A stretch of 64,000 bases of DNA from contig LRMT01000011.1 in NCBI GenBank assembly GCA_001725945.1, positions 33,053 through 97,052 of the forward strand. The letters are read 5' to 3'. This document shows positions 39,855 through 49,084 of the stretch, piece after piece. The translations under genes were made by a program, and so were the position numbers. This stretch comes from Cupriavidus sp. UYMMa02A. GTDB taxonomy: Bacteria; Pseudomonadota; Gammaproteobacteria; Burkholderiales; Burkholderiaceae. The notes beneath the pieces were generated by a model. That model worked only from the letters and a program-made list of their open reading frames with translations, was not told where the DNA came from and did no database searches. How positions within the stretch are numbered: position 1 is the first letter of the stretch; every line of letters begins with the position of its first letter.

Positions 39855-40789
39855 TCAGTTCAGGTTGACCTTGTATTCCTTGATGATCTTCCCGATCCTG
39901 TCGAAGCCCTCCTTTTCGGCCCTTTCCAAAGTCTCGATCGACTGGGGCTGCATGGGCTCCAGGCCCAGCTCAGCCAGCTTCTTCTGCACCGATGGAGCCG
40001 CTGCAGCCTTGTAGACTGCAGCACGGATCCTCTCCGACAGTTCCGGCGGCACCCCAGCCGCAACGATAGCCACGGCCTGGTTGCTGAACTGATTGATGTC
40101 GGGGTACCCCAGTTCGGTAAAGGTCGGTACGTCGGGCAGGCTGGCCAAGCGGTGCGGGGCAATGACGGCATAGGGCCTGAGTTTGCCGCCGCGAATCATG
40201 GGCAGCGAGGTCAGGAGTCCATCCACCATGATGGGCGTCTGCCCGCCCATGACCTGGACCAGCGCGGGAGGCGAACCCAGGAACGGCACATGATTGAGCT
40301 GGAGTCCGGTCTGGCTGCTCAGCATCACTCCCGCGTAATGCGAGGCCGATCCCACCGCATAAGAGGCAAACGAACTCTGTTGCGGGTTAGCCTTCAGATA
40401 GGCGATCAGGCCCTTGAAATCCTTAGGCGGAAGCGCCGTGTTACCCACCAGCACGAAGGCGGAGCGTGCGAATGCCGCCACCGGCCGGATGTCCTTGGTG
40501 GCGGAAAAGTTCTGCTTGATGACGTGCGGAATCTCCGTGAGGATGTTGTCGAAGGCAACCACGATGGTCTGGCCATCTTTGGGTGACGACAAGAGGCTCG
40601 CCATGCAACGTTGCCACCCGCTCCGCGCTTGTTGTCCACGAGGAACGGTACGCCAACATCCTTGGACAGTTGATCGGATAAAACGCGGGCCACGATATCC
40701 ATCGAACCGCCGGCAACCGCCGGCACGATCACCCGTACGGGCTTGGTAGTCCAGGCGTGGGCGCCGCCCGTGCTGAACAATGACATCAT
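39855..40789 (-). CDS. Bug/TctC-family solute-binding protein, 5' end disrupted (frameshifted)
   Basis: Mature part is typical: AWTTKPVRVIVPAVAGGSMDIVARVL, LVDNKRGAGGN, LNHVPFLGSPPALVQVMGGQ and YPDINQFSNQAVAIVAAG. One missing base near 40610 (GNVA|MASLLSS) splits it. The in-frame ATG at 40789 leaves only MMSLFSTGGAHA ahead of the mature domain, too short for a Sec signal; the frame continues upstream as RGARTLLC without a start. The normal signal-peptide start appears to have been lost at the junction with the truncated AraC gene, so the gene may be non-functional. Confidence 0.75.
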
Positions 40790-40844
40790 GCAGAGCAGGG
40801 TTCGCGCGCCCCTGCACCTGCGCTGCGGTGCAGGGCCCGACCTG

Positions 40845-41372
40845 CCACCGGTCAGCGTCCATTTTTCGCATTCGGCGCCGACAGACCTTCGGGTTCACGG
40901 ACGAATCTTTGGTTGCCCGCTTGTCTTCGAAAGCGAATTCAATGGCTTTATATGCCTGGCAACCGATCTGGATCAGCCTAACCCGATGGCCGATCCCGAA
41001 CTTGTCCGGTATGCGGAGGGACTTGCGGAATCGGCCAGCGCCGCCGGCCGCCAGACGGTTGTCGCTGAAGTACGCAATGCGATCTACCTGTTGTTGCCCG
41101 TAGAGCAAGCCGCCATCGAGCACGTGGCGCGTCATCTGCATGTCAGCGTGCGGTCCCTGCAGCGCCATCTCGAAGAGGAAGGGACGACTTTCTCAAACCT
41201 GGTTGATGAAGTCCGGCAGGAATTGGCTGTGCGCTATATGAGCAACGATCGTTACCCGATCGGCCGGGTAGCCGCGCTGCTCGGTTACACCCAGCAGGCG
41301 TCCTTCACGCAGTGGTTTTCACGTCGATTCGGGATGGCTCCGAGAACGTGGCGGACCAACAAGAAAAAGTGA
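40845..41372 (+). pseudogene. AraC-family regulator, C-terminal remnant
   Basis: From SVHFSHSAPTDLR onward the frame matches the second half of PF12625-type AraC regulators, ending in the complete AraC DNA-binding domain (HLHVSVRSLQRHLEEEG and YPIGRVAALLGYTQQASFTQWFSRRF). About 190 N-terminal residues are missing; upstream codons belong to the opposite strand of the Bug gene. It is about 60% identical by eye to the corresponding part of the convergent intact regulator at 41391. I read it as a deletion remnant; a truncated DNA-binding protein could still be made from an in-frame ATG. Confidence 0.75.
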
Positions 41373-41390
41373 AAACGCTTGGCGAACCGG

Positions 41391-42395
41391 TCATTTCCTC
41401 TGCGTCGCCCGCCATGCGCGAGGCGTCGTGCCGAAGCGTGCGGTGAACCACTGCGTGAAGGAGGATTGACGCGAGTAACCAAGCAGTGTCGCTACCCGAC
41501 CGATCGGGTAACGCTGATTGGTCAGGTAGCGTACGGCGAGCTCCTGACGCACCTCATCCACCAGACTGGAAAAGTTTGTATCCGCGGACTCGAGCTGCCG
41601 CTGCATGGTTCGCACGCTCAGGTGCAGATGCTGGGCAACTTCCTCGACAGTCGCTTGCTCGATCGGCAGCAGGAGGTGGACGGTCTTTCGGACGTCCAGT
41701 GCAATCGACCCTTGTTCTGACTCATTGAGCGGCCTTGCCAGGCTTTCCGCGTATCTGACCAGCTCGGGATCGGCATTGAGATTGGGCCGATCCAGGTCTG
41801 CGGCGGCACAGACAATGCCGTTAAAGTCGCTGTCGAATACGACCGGACAGCCAAAGAACTGGCGGTGAAACCGAAGATCCGTTGGCACGGGGTGTGTGAA
41901 ATTGACGCTCCAGGGTTTCCAATGCTCGCCCAGCAGGCCTACACAGGTGCGCGACAACAGCCCGACCGCCAGTTCGGTTGCCTGACGTGTCGCAATGCCT
42001 GGCTCCGCGACGATCTCCTCACGGATCACCACCTTGTCGCCGCCAGCCTCGACATGAATCGCCAATGCTTCATTCAACAAATGGCGATACTGGACCGCCG
42101 CCAGCAACACCTCGCGAAGCGTGCGCTTGTGGGACAGCAATAGCTCGACGATGCCGAAATCGAATGGCTGGCGAGTGTCAGCCATTTGCAATCCGAAGGT
42201 TGGACAGTCAGCCTTTAGCGCGGCCGCCTCCAGCAACTGGCAAACGGCCGTGATGGGGATGCGGTGCTCAGAGTTCGCCAGCACTGCAGCATCAAGCCCG
42301 ACTTTGCGCAGGAGCTCTTGCGGGGACAACCCGAACCGCCTCGCCACCTGAAGATAGCCGCTCAGGGCCCTTGCTCGAACCATGGGTTCCGTCAC
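41391..42395 (-). CDS. AraC-family transcriptional regulator
   Basis: 334 residues: N-terminal arabinose-binding-like domain (PF12625; SGYLQVARRFGLSPQELLRKVGLD) and C-terminal AraC domain with HLSVRTMQRQLESADTNFSS and RYPIGRVATLLGYSRQSSFTQWF. I choose GTG 42395 (VTEPMVRARALSG) because GGGAGGGG lies just upstream; ATG 42383 is the alternative. Intact frame. Divergent from the BKACE gene and the likely activator of the 42.6-51.5 kb catabolic cluster. Confidence 0.85.
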   Translation of the reverse strand: MTEPMVRARALSGYLQVARRFGLSPQELLRKVGLDAAVLANSEHRIPITAVCQLLEAAALKADCPTFGLQMADTRQPFDFGIVELLLSHKRTLREVLLAAVQYRHLLNEALAIHVEAGGDKVVIREEIVAEPGIATRQATELAVGLLSRTCVGLLGEHWKPWSVNFTHPVPTDLRFHRQFFGCPVVFDSDFNGIVCAAADLDRPNLNADPELVRYAESLARPLNESEQGSIALDVRKTVHLLLPIEQATVEEVAQHLHLSVRTMQRQLESADTNFSSLVDEVRQELAVRYLTNQRYPIGRVATLLGYSRQSSFTQWFTARFGTTPRAWRATQRK

Positions 42396-42476
42396 TTTTG
42401 ATCCCCTCCCTGCCGCGTAGACCGCAAGCCGGCCGCCAATCACGCCTAACTTGGTGTTAACGCGAGGTGGCGCGCA

Positions 42477-42523
42477 AACGAAAAAAAATTGGCGCCGAAA
42501 ACGAAAAGTTTAATCCATGGCGC
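42477..42523. promoter_or_regulatory. Candidate AraC direct-repeat sites upstream of BKACE
   Basis: Two same-orientation elements, AACGAAAA at 42477 and again at 42500, each followed by a TGGCGC hexamer 8-13 bases further on (42490-42495 and 42518-42523). Direct repeats spaced about two helical turns are typical of AraC-family activators, and the sites lie about 100 bases upstream of the BKACE start. The A-rich composition makes chance similarity possible. Confidence 0.35.
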
Positions 42524-42621
42524 GCCTACAGTGGAGCCCATGCCGAAGCCCACTCTGACGGGACCGGCATCCGACACACCCCAAGAGCGCCAAGGCGGCG
42601 CAATTCCTTCAGGAGACAACC

Positions 42622-43680
42622 ATGCAATTTCTCGACGATTCGCTGCACCCGGAAAACCAGCCGAAGGTGGTCATCACCGTCGCGCCCTACGCCCCGGAAT
42701 GGATGCCGTCGGACTTCCCGGAAGACATTCCGGTGACCATGGAAGAGCAGATCCAGAAGGCGGTCGACTGCTATGAAGCGGGCGCCAGGGTTCTTCATCT
42801 GCACGTGCGTGAACTTGACGGCAAAGGATCCAAGCGCCTGTCGAAGTTCAATGAGCTGATTGCCGGCGTGCGCGCCGCCGTGCCCGACATGATCATCCAG
42901 GTGGGCGGCTCCATTTCGTTCGCGCCGGAAAACGAAGGCCAGGCCGCCACATGGCTTTCTGACGACACGCGCCACATGCTGGCCGAACTCGATCCGAAGC
43001 CGGACCAGGTGACGATCGCCATCAACACCACGCAAATGAACATCATGGAGTTGATGACGCCGGATGCCGTGAAAGGCACGACGCTGGCCGATCCCGCCTT
43101 GGCGCAAGCCTATCGCGAAATGACGGTTCCGGCGGGACCTGGATGGGTCGAAGAGCATCTGCGCCGCCTGCAGGCTGCAGGGATCCAGCCGCATTTCCAA
43201 CTCGCAGGCATTCACTCCTACGACACCATCGAGCGCATGATTCGCCGTGGCATCTACAAGGGCCCTGTCAATCTGACCTGGATTGGTATCGCCGGGGGCG
43301 CCGACGGTCCCAATCCCTTCAACTTCATGCATCTCCTGCAACGCGCTGCCGACGGCATTTGTGTCACGTCCGAGTCTCTGCTGCGCAACGTGCTGCCATT
43401 GAACATGATGTCGCTGGCAATGGGATTCCATCCGCGGCTCGGCACGGAAGACACCCTGACCGACCAGCGCGGCAATCGCATGACATCCGTCCAGCAGATT
43501 CAACAGTGCGTGCGTATCGCCAACGAACTGGGCCGTGAAATTGCCACCGGCAAAGAAGCGCGCGATATCTACCGCATTGGCACCTGGTACGACAGCGTCG
43601 ACGAGACGCTTGCTGCCAACGGCATGGCGCCCAATCGTCAGCCAGGAGTCCGGGGCGTGCCGCTGCGTGCCGTAGCCTGA
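42622..43680 (+). CDS. Beta-keto acid cleavage enzyme (BKACE, DUF849)
   Basis: 352-residue TIM-barrel enzyme of the BKACE/Kce family. Zn-binding motif RVLHLHVRELDG (His59, His61), VGGSISFAPENEG, and C-terminal GNRMTSVQQIQQCVRIANELGREIAT. Family chemistry: beta-keto acid plus acetyl-CoA gives acetoacetate plus a new acyl-CoA. Which beta-keto acid is used depends on active-site residues I cannot assign. ATG 42622 follows TCAGGAGACAACC; frame intact. First gene of a same-strand cluster whose third gene is an acetoacetyl-CoA synthetase, matching the acetoacetate product. Confidence 0.9.
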   Translation: MQFLDDSLHPENQPKVVITVAPYAPEWMPSDFPEDIPVTMEEQIQKAVDCYEAGARVLHLHVRELDGKGSKRLSKFNELIAGVRAAVPDMIIQVGGSISFAPENEGQAATWLSDDTRHMLAELDPKPDQVTIAINTTQMNIMELMTPDAVKGTTLADPALAQAYREMTVPAGPGWVEEHLRRLQAAGIQPHFQLAGIHSYDTIERMIRRGIYKGPVNLTWIGIAGGADGPNPFNFMHLLQRAADGICVTSESLLRNVLPLNMMSLAMGFHPRLGTEDTLTDQRGNRMTSVQQIQQCVRIANELGREIATGKEARDIYRIGTWYDSVDETLAANGMAPNRQPGVRGVPLRAVA

Positions 43681-43689
43681 CGGCGTGCC

Positions 43690-43718
43690 GCCTGGCCCGC
43701 CACCAGGGTGGGCCAGGC
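43690..43718. terminator. Hairpin between BKACE and MFS genes
   Basis: Perfect 9-bp stem GCCTGGCCC/GGGCCAGGC with an 11-base loop, 10 bases after the BKACE stop. There is no T-tract on either strand, so it may attenuate or stabilise mRNA rather than terminate fully. Confidence 0.45.
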
Positions 43719-43784
43719 ACCGGCCGCACGACCGAATACACAGGGGGCTTTCAAAGAAAAAGCTCCCGACTCGGAGACCGCATC

Positions 43785-45120
43785 ATGAACTTCCATTCCG
43801 CCGCCCCGGGCAGTAATGACCGCGACGGCTACCTTGTCAGCAAACCGAGGCCTGGTTCGCCTTTGCCATGACCTTCGCGCTGATGCTGTTCGACTACATC
43901 GACCGGCAGGTCATCGTCTCGCTGTTCCCGCACCTGAAAACCGCCTGGGGCCTTTCCGACATGCAGCTCGGCGGCCTGGTGTCGATCATCTCAATCGTCG
44001 TCGCCGCCGGCGGCCTTCCGGTGGCGCTGCTCGCGGACCGATTCGGCCGGGTCAAGAGCATCTTTGTGATGGCAACGGTATGGAGCCTTGCCACGATCTC
44101 CTGCATGTTCACCCGCAACTACAGCCAGCTCTTCCTGGCCCGTGCCGTCGTCGGTGCGGGCGAGACCGGCTACGGCTCGGTCGGCGCGCCCTGATCGCGA
44201 GCCTGTTTCCCAAGCGACTGCGCGCCACGCTGCTGGGCGCCTTCCTCGCGGCGGCTTCGATCGGCTCCGTGATGGGCGTGGTACTGGGCGGCGTCGTCGC
44301 AGCGCGCTGGGGCTGGGAAGCCGCGTTCGGCGTGGTGGGGATTCCCGGCTTGGTCCTGGCCGTCCTGTACCTGCTGGTGCCGGATTACAAGACCGTAGAG
44401 CTTGCGCCGCGCACCGAGCGTCAGCCATCGACGATGGGCTTCGTCACGCAGACCGTGCGCGCATTGACCGGTTCGCCTACCGTCTGGTGGACATGCATCG
44501 GCTCGGCGTGCCAGCTCATTGTCGTCTCGACGATCTGGTCGTGGCTGCCCAGCTACTTCAACCGGTATCACGGCGCCGCCGCCGACAAGGCGGCCATGCT
44601 GGCCGCGATCGTCGTGCTCTGTGGCGCAGCAGGATCCTTCTTCTGGGGCGTGGCGGCCGACGCCGTCGCCGTCCGCCGTCCGCGCAACAAGCTGGTGCTG
44701 ATGGCCTCGCTGTCCACGGCGACGCTGCTGGTTTTCATGACCGCCTTCGGCGTCCCAATGGGTGCCAACACGCAGTTTCTGCTGATTGCCTTCGGCGGCC
44801 TGCTGATGATGTGCACGGTCGCGCCCGCCTCAAGCGTGGTGTTCAACGTGATCCATCCCGGCCTGCGCTCCACTGGGGCGGCGATGCTGGCCCTGTGCCA
44901 GAACCTCCTCGGTCTCGCTGTCGGCCCCTTCGTGGGCGGCCTGGTATCGGACGCGTGGGGCCTGCAGACGGCGCTTGCGGTCATGCCTGCCTTTGGCGTG
45001 CTTGCCGCGCTGTGCTTCCTGCGCGCCATGCGTACGTATGAACCGGATCTGGCCAAGGTTCCCGACGTCCGCATGGATGCCGCCACGTCGGCAGTGTCCC
45101 CAGTCGCGGTATCCGCCTGA
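43785..45120 (+). CDS. MFS organic-acid transporter (two frameshifts)
   Basis: About 445 residues after repair. ATG 43785 (MNFHSAAPGSNDRDGYLVSK); helix 1 reads FALMLFDYIDRQVIVSLFPHL, loop 2 ADRFGRVKSIF, and the second half ends GPFVGGLVSDAWGLQTAL. This matches the anion:cation symporter branch of the MFS. Single-base losses near 43853 (VSK|TEAWFAFAM) and 44190 (GSVGA|ALIASLFP) split it. Located between BKACE and acetoacetyl-CoA synthetase, it probably imports the pathway substrate. Confidence 0.82.
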
Positions 45121-45143
45121 GACCACGCCGACTTTCACCTTCC

Positions 45144-45168
45144 GGCTGCGTCGTGATACGACGCAGCC
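45144..45168. terminator. Strong perfect hairpin between MFS and acetoacetyl-CoA synthetase genes
   Basis: GGCTGCGTCGT-GAT-ACGACGCAGCC: an 11-bp perfect stem with a 3-base loop, 24 bases after the MFS stop and 18 bases before the next start. No T-tract follows. It may act as a partial terminator or RNA-processing/stability element splitting the cluster's expression. Confidence 0.5.
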
Positions 45169-45185
45169 ACCTTGAGTATCCAGCA

Positions 45186-47197
45186 ATGAGCAATTCCAGT
45201 ACATCGGCTTCCGTAGTCCGCTTGCCTGAAGCCGAAGCGCCCGCCTGGGCGCCATCGCCGGACGCGTCCGCCGCGCGCGCATCACGGCGTTCCAGCGCTG
45301 GCTTAAGCAGGAGCGCGGCCTGGACTTCGTCGACTACGACGCCCTCTGGCAGTGGTCAGTGGAGCAGATCGACGCCTTCTGGCTGGCGCTGTGGCAATGG
45401 GCCGACATCCCGACGCTGCAGTCGCCCCGCGTGGCGCTCGCCGACGCCAGCATGCCGGGCGCGGCCTGGTTCCCCGGCGTGCAGATGAACTATGTCCAGC
45501 AGGTGTTTCGCCACGCCACCACGGAACACCCCGCCATCGTCCATTGCAACGAGGCCGGCGCGACGGGCGAGATGAGCTGGGCCGAACTCGAACGGCAGGT
45601 GGCGTCGGTGGCCGCGACACTGCGTGGGATGGGCGTGGACCGGGGCGACCGTGTGGCGGCGTTCCTTCCCAACACCCCCCAGACCATTGTTGCTTTCCTC
45701 GCGGTCGCGAGCATTGGTGCGGTGTGGTCCGCATGTGCCCCCGATATGGGCGAGCTGGCGGTCCTGGATCGCTTCCGCCAGATCGAGCCCAAGGCGTTGA
45801 TCGCGGTTGACGGCTATCGCTATGGTGGCAAGGCGTTCGACCGTCGGGCGCTCTTGCATACCCTGCTGGCGCAGTTGCCGAGCGTGGAGCGCATCATCCT
45901 GGTTCCCGGCCTGGCGGATGAAGCGTCGTGCTACGACTTCCGCGGCGGCATGACATGGGCAGAAGCCATCGCCATGAACGTGCCGCTCGAACCCGAGTTC
46001 GTGCCTTTCGACCATCCGCTGTGGATCGTCTACTCATCCGGCACGACGGGTCTGCCCAAGCCGATCGTGCACTCCCAGGGCGGCATCGTGCTCGAGCACG
46101 TCAAGCTCACCACGCTCCATCTGGACCTGAATCCGGGCGACCGCTTCTACTGGCAGGCCAGCACCGGCTGGATCATGTGGAACCTCCAGGTCGGCGGACT
46201 ACTCGCCGGGGCCACCGTATGCCTGTTCGACGGCAATCCGGGCTACCCGAACATGGATGTGCTCTGGCGGTTCATCGGCGAGGCGAAGATCGAGGTCTTT
46301 GGCGCCGGCGCCGCATACTTCCAGTCGTGTCTGAAGTCCGGCGTCAAGCCGCGCGCGGTGGCCGACCTGTCGCACTTGCGCGTGGTCGGGTCGACCGGGT
46401 CTCCGTTGTCGCCGGAAGGCTACCGCTGGATCCTGGACCACATCGGGCCGGTCTGGATCAACGCACTGTCCGGCGGCACCGATTTCGCGGGCTGCTTCGT
46501 CGCCGGCGTTCCGACGCTGCCTGTCTACCTTGGCGAAATGCAGTGCCGCTGTCTGGGGGCGCGGGTCGAAGCTTTCGACGAGGCCGGCCAGCCGCTGATC
46601 GATGAAGTCGGGGAACTGGTCTGTACCGCCCCCATGCCGTCGATGCCGCTCTATTTCTGGAACGACAAGGACAACCTGCGATATCGCGATAGCTATTTCG
46701 ACACCTATCCGGACATCTGGCGGCACGGCGACTGGGTCCGCATCACGCCGCGTGGCGGCGCGGTCATCTACGGACGGTCGGATGCCACCATCAACCGGCA
46801 CGGCATCCGCATGGGCACGAGCGAGCTTTACCGCGCCGTGGAGGAATTGCCCGAAGTCCTGGACAGCATGGTCGTGGACCTCGAATACCTTGGGCGCGAG
46901 TCGTACATGCCGCTCTTCGTCGTGCTGCGGCCGGATGTCGAATTGACGCCGGCACTGATGGCCACCATCCGCGAGCGCATCAAGGTGGCGCTTTCCGCGC
47001 GCCACGTGCCCAACGATGTCTTCCAGGTAACGGCCATTCCGCGCACGTTGTCCGGCAAGAAGATGGAACTGCCCATTAAGAAACTGCTGCTGGGACAGCC
47101 GCTGGAGAAAGTGGCGAACCCCGACACCATGGCGAATCCCGAGAGCCTGGCCTGGTTCGCCGGCTTTGCAAGCGACCGCGTCGCGGCCGCCCGGTAA
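45186..47197 (+). CDS. Acetoacetyl-CoA synthetase (acetoacetate-CoA ligase; frameshifted)
   Basis: 670 residues after repair, normal for the family. AMP-binding P-loop VYSSGTTGLPKPIVHSQGG, ASTGWIMWN, GRSDATINRHGIRMGTSELYRAVE and the catalytic-lysine tail LSGKKMELPIKKLLLG identify acetoacetate-CoA ligase. ATG 45186; the frame breaks near 45265 (PDAS|RRARITAFQRWL). It makes acetoacetyl-CoA from acetoacetate, ATP and CoA. With BKACE two genes upstream this closes a route from beta-keto acid to acetoacetyl-CoA. Confidence 0.9.
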
Positions 47198-47232
47198 CCC
47201 AGTCAATCACAGAACGAATCAGGAGAACAGAG

Positions 47233-48211
47233 ATGGCAAAGGCTGTACGCTTTTATGAAACCGGTGGTCCCGAGGTCCTCCGTTATGAAGATGCCGAAGT
47301 CGGCGAACCGGGACCGGGCCATGTCCGGCTGCGCCATGAAGCGGTCGGCCTGAACTTTGCCGATATTTATTTCCGTACCGGCCTGTATCCGGCGCCGCTG
47401 CCGTCAGGCATCGGCACTGAAGGTGCCGGTGTGGTGGAGGCCTTGGGGCCCGAGGTGACCAATGTGTCGGTCGGCGACCGTGTCACCTATACCGGCGCTA
47501 CAACACGCTGGGCGCCTACTGCACCGAGCGTCTGATCCCCGCCGCCCCGCTGATCCGCCTGCCGGACGGCATCGCGTGCGAGACCGCCGCAGCGATGACC
47601 ATGCGCGGCCTGACGTCGGCCTACCTGATGCGCCGCATCTACGACTACAAGCCGGGCGATACCATCCTGCTGCACGCCGCCGCGGGCGGCGTCGGCCTGA
47701 TCGTGGCGCAATGGGCAAAGCTGCTGGGGCTCACGGTGATCGGTACGGTCTCCAGCGAAACCAAAGCCGAAGTCGCACGCGAACACGGCTGTGACTACAT
47801 CATCAACTACAGTACCGAGAACATCGCCAAGCGCGTGCGCGAACTGACCGATGGCGTCGGCGTCAACGTCGTGCTCGACAGCGTCGGCAAGGATACCTTC
47901 GAAGCCAGCCTGGACTCAGTCAAGCGGCGCGGCCTGGTGGTATGCGTCGGCACCTCGTCGGGGCCGATTCCGCCGTTCAATCCGCACATCCTCGGCCTCA
48001 AGGGTTCGCCCTACCTGACCCGCCCGGCGCTGGCCGATTACATCGCCGACCCGGCCGAGAAAGCCGCACTGGCAGGCGAGTTGTTCGACCACGTGGCGTC
48101 CGGCCGCATCCGCATCGAGACCAACCAGCGCTACGGCCTGGAGGATACAGCGCAGGCACACCGCGACTGGAATCGCGCAAGACGACTGGATCGTCGGTCT
48201 TCATCCTCTGA
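47233..48211 (+). CDS. Quinone oxidoreductase, NADPH-dependent (two frameshifts)
   Basis: Zinc-independent medium-chain reductase. Starts MAKAVRFYETGGPEVLRYED, then GLNFADIYFRTGLYP, nucleotide motif LHAAAGGVGLIVAQWAKLLG, and ends QAHRDLESRKTTGSSVFIL. Single-base losses near 47505 (YTGA|YNTLGAYCTE) and 48170 (AHRD|LESRKTTG) split it; repaired length about 326. Because of the second loss the frame runs on into the next gene, creating a false fusion with the TauD-like protein. ATG 47233 follows TCAGGAGAACAG. Confidence 0.85.
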
Positions 48212-48227
48212 CGACGGAACCCTCATC

Positions 48228-49076
48228 ATGCATATCGAGCAACTGACCCATGCGCTGGGCGCCGAAATCAGCGGCGTGAAGCTCGCCGACGCCATCCACG
48301 ACGACGGCCTCTTCGCCGAACTCCGTGGCGCGCTGCTGAAACACCGCGTGATCTTCCTGCGTGACCAGGACATCAGCCGCGCGGAACACGTAGCATTTGC
48401 CCGCCGCTTCGGCGAACTGGAAGACCACCCGGTGGCCGGCAGCGACCCGGAGCATCCGGGCCTGGTGCGGATCTACCGTACGCCGGAGCAGCCAAACGAC
48501 CGCTACGAGAACTCGTGGCATTCCGACACCACCTGGCGCGAGGCGCCGCAGTTCGGCGCGGTGCTGCGCTGTGTCGAATGCCCGCCAGTGGGTGGCGACA
48601 CCATGTGGGCCAACATGGTGCTGGCCTATGAACGGCTGCCGGAGCACGTCAAGGCCGAGATCGCGGATCTGCATGCCCGCCATAGCATCGAGGCGACGTT
48701 CGGGGCGGTGATGCCCATCGAGAAGCGGCTCGCGCTCAAGGCGCAGTATCCGGATGCCGAGCACCCGGTGGTGCGCACGCATCCCGAAACCGGGGAAAAG
48801 ATCCTCTACGTCAACGTCTTCACCACCCACTTCACCAACTTCCACACGCCGGCCCGTGTGCGCTATGGCGCCGATGCCAATCCCGGGGCCGCCGATCTGC
48901 TGCGCTACCTGATCAGCCAGGCCACCATCCCCGAGTACCAGGTGCGCTGGCGCTGGAAGCCCAACAGCGTGGCGATCTGGGACAACAGCGCGACGCAGCA
49001 CTACGCCGTCATGGACTATCCGCCTTGCCATCGCAAGATGGAGCGCGCCGGCATCATCGGAAGCAAGCCTTTCTGA
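48228..49076 (+). CDS. TauD/TfdA-family 2-oxoglutarate-dependent dioxygenase
   Basis: 282 residues. HxD metal motif WHSDTTW (His98, Asp100), distal His258 in TQHYAVMDY and 2-oxoglutarate-binding Arg269 in CHRKMER. N-terminal LGAEISGVKLADA is typical. The family hydroxylates next to sulfonate, ether, carboxylate or quaternary ammonium groups, often causing C-O, C-S or C-N cleavage. Start ATG 48228 sits 17 bases after the quinone reductase stop. Frame intact. Within the cluster it is the only oxygenase. Confidence 0.88.
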   Translation: MHIEQLTHALGAEISGVKLADAIHDDGLFAELRGALLKHRVIFLRDQDISRAEHVAFARRFGELEDHPVAGSDPEHPGLVRIYRTPEQPNDRYENSWHSDTTWREAPQFGAVLRCVECPPVGGDTMWANMVLAYERLPEHVKAEIADLHARHSIEATFGAVMPIEKRLALKAQYPDAEHPVVRTHPETGEKILYVNVFTTHFTNFHTPARVRYGADANPGAADLLRYLISQATIPEYQVRWRWKPNSVAIWDNSATQHYAVMDYPPCHRKMERAGIIGSKPF

Positions 49077-49084
49077 GCACAGAC

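Noticed and set aside
47595..49076. A single open frame that reads as a quinone reductase-TauD dioxygenase fusion
   Set aside because: The junction is out of phase with the true reductase C-terminus; restoring one base near 48170 gives a normal stop at 48211 and a separate start at 48228.
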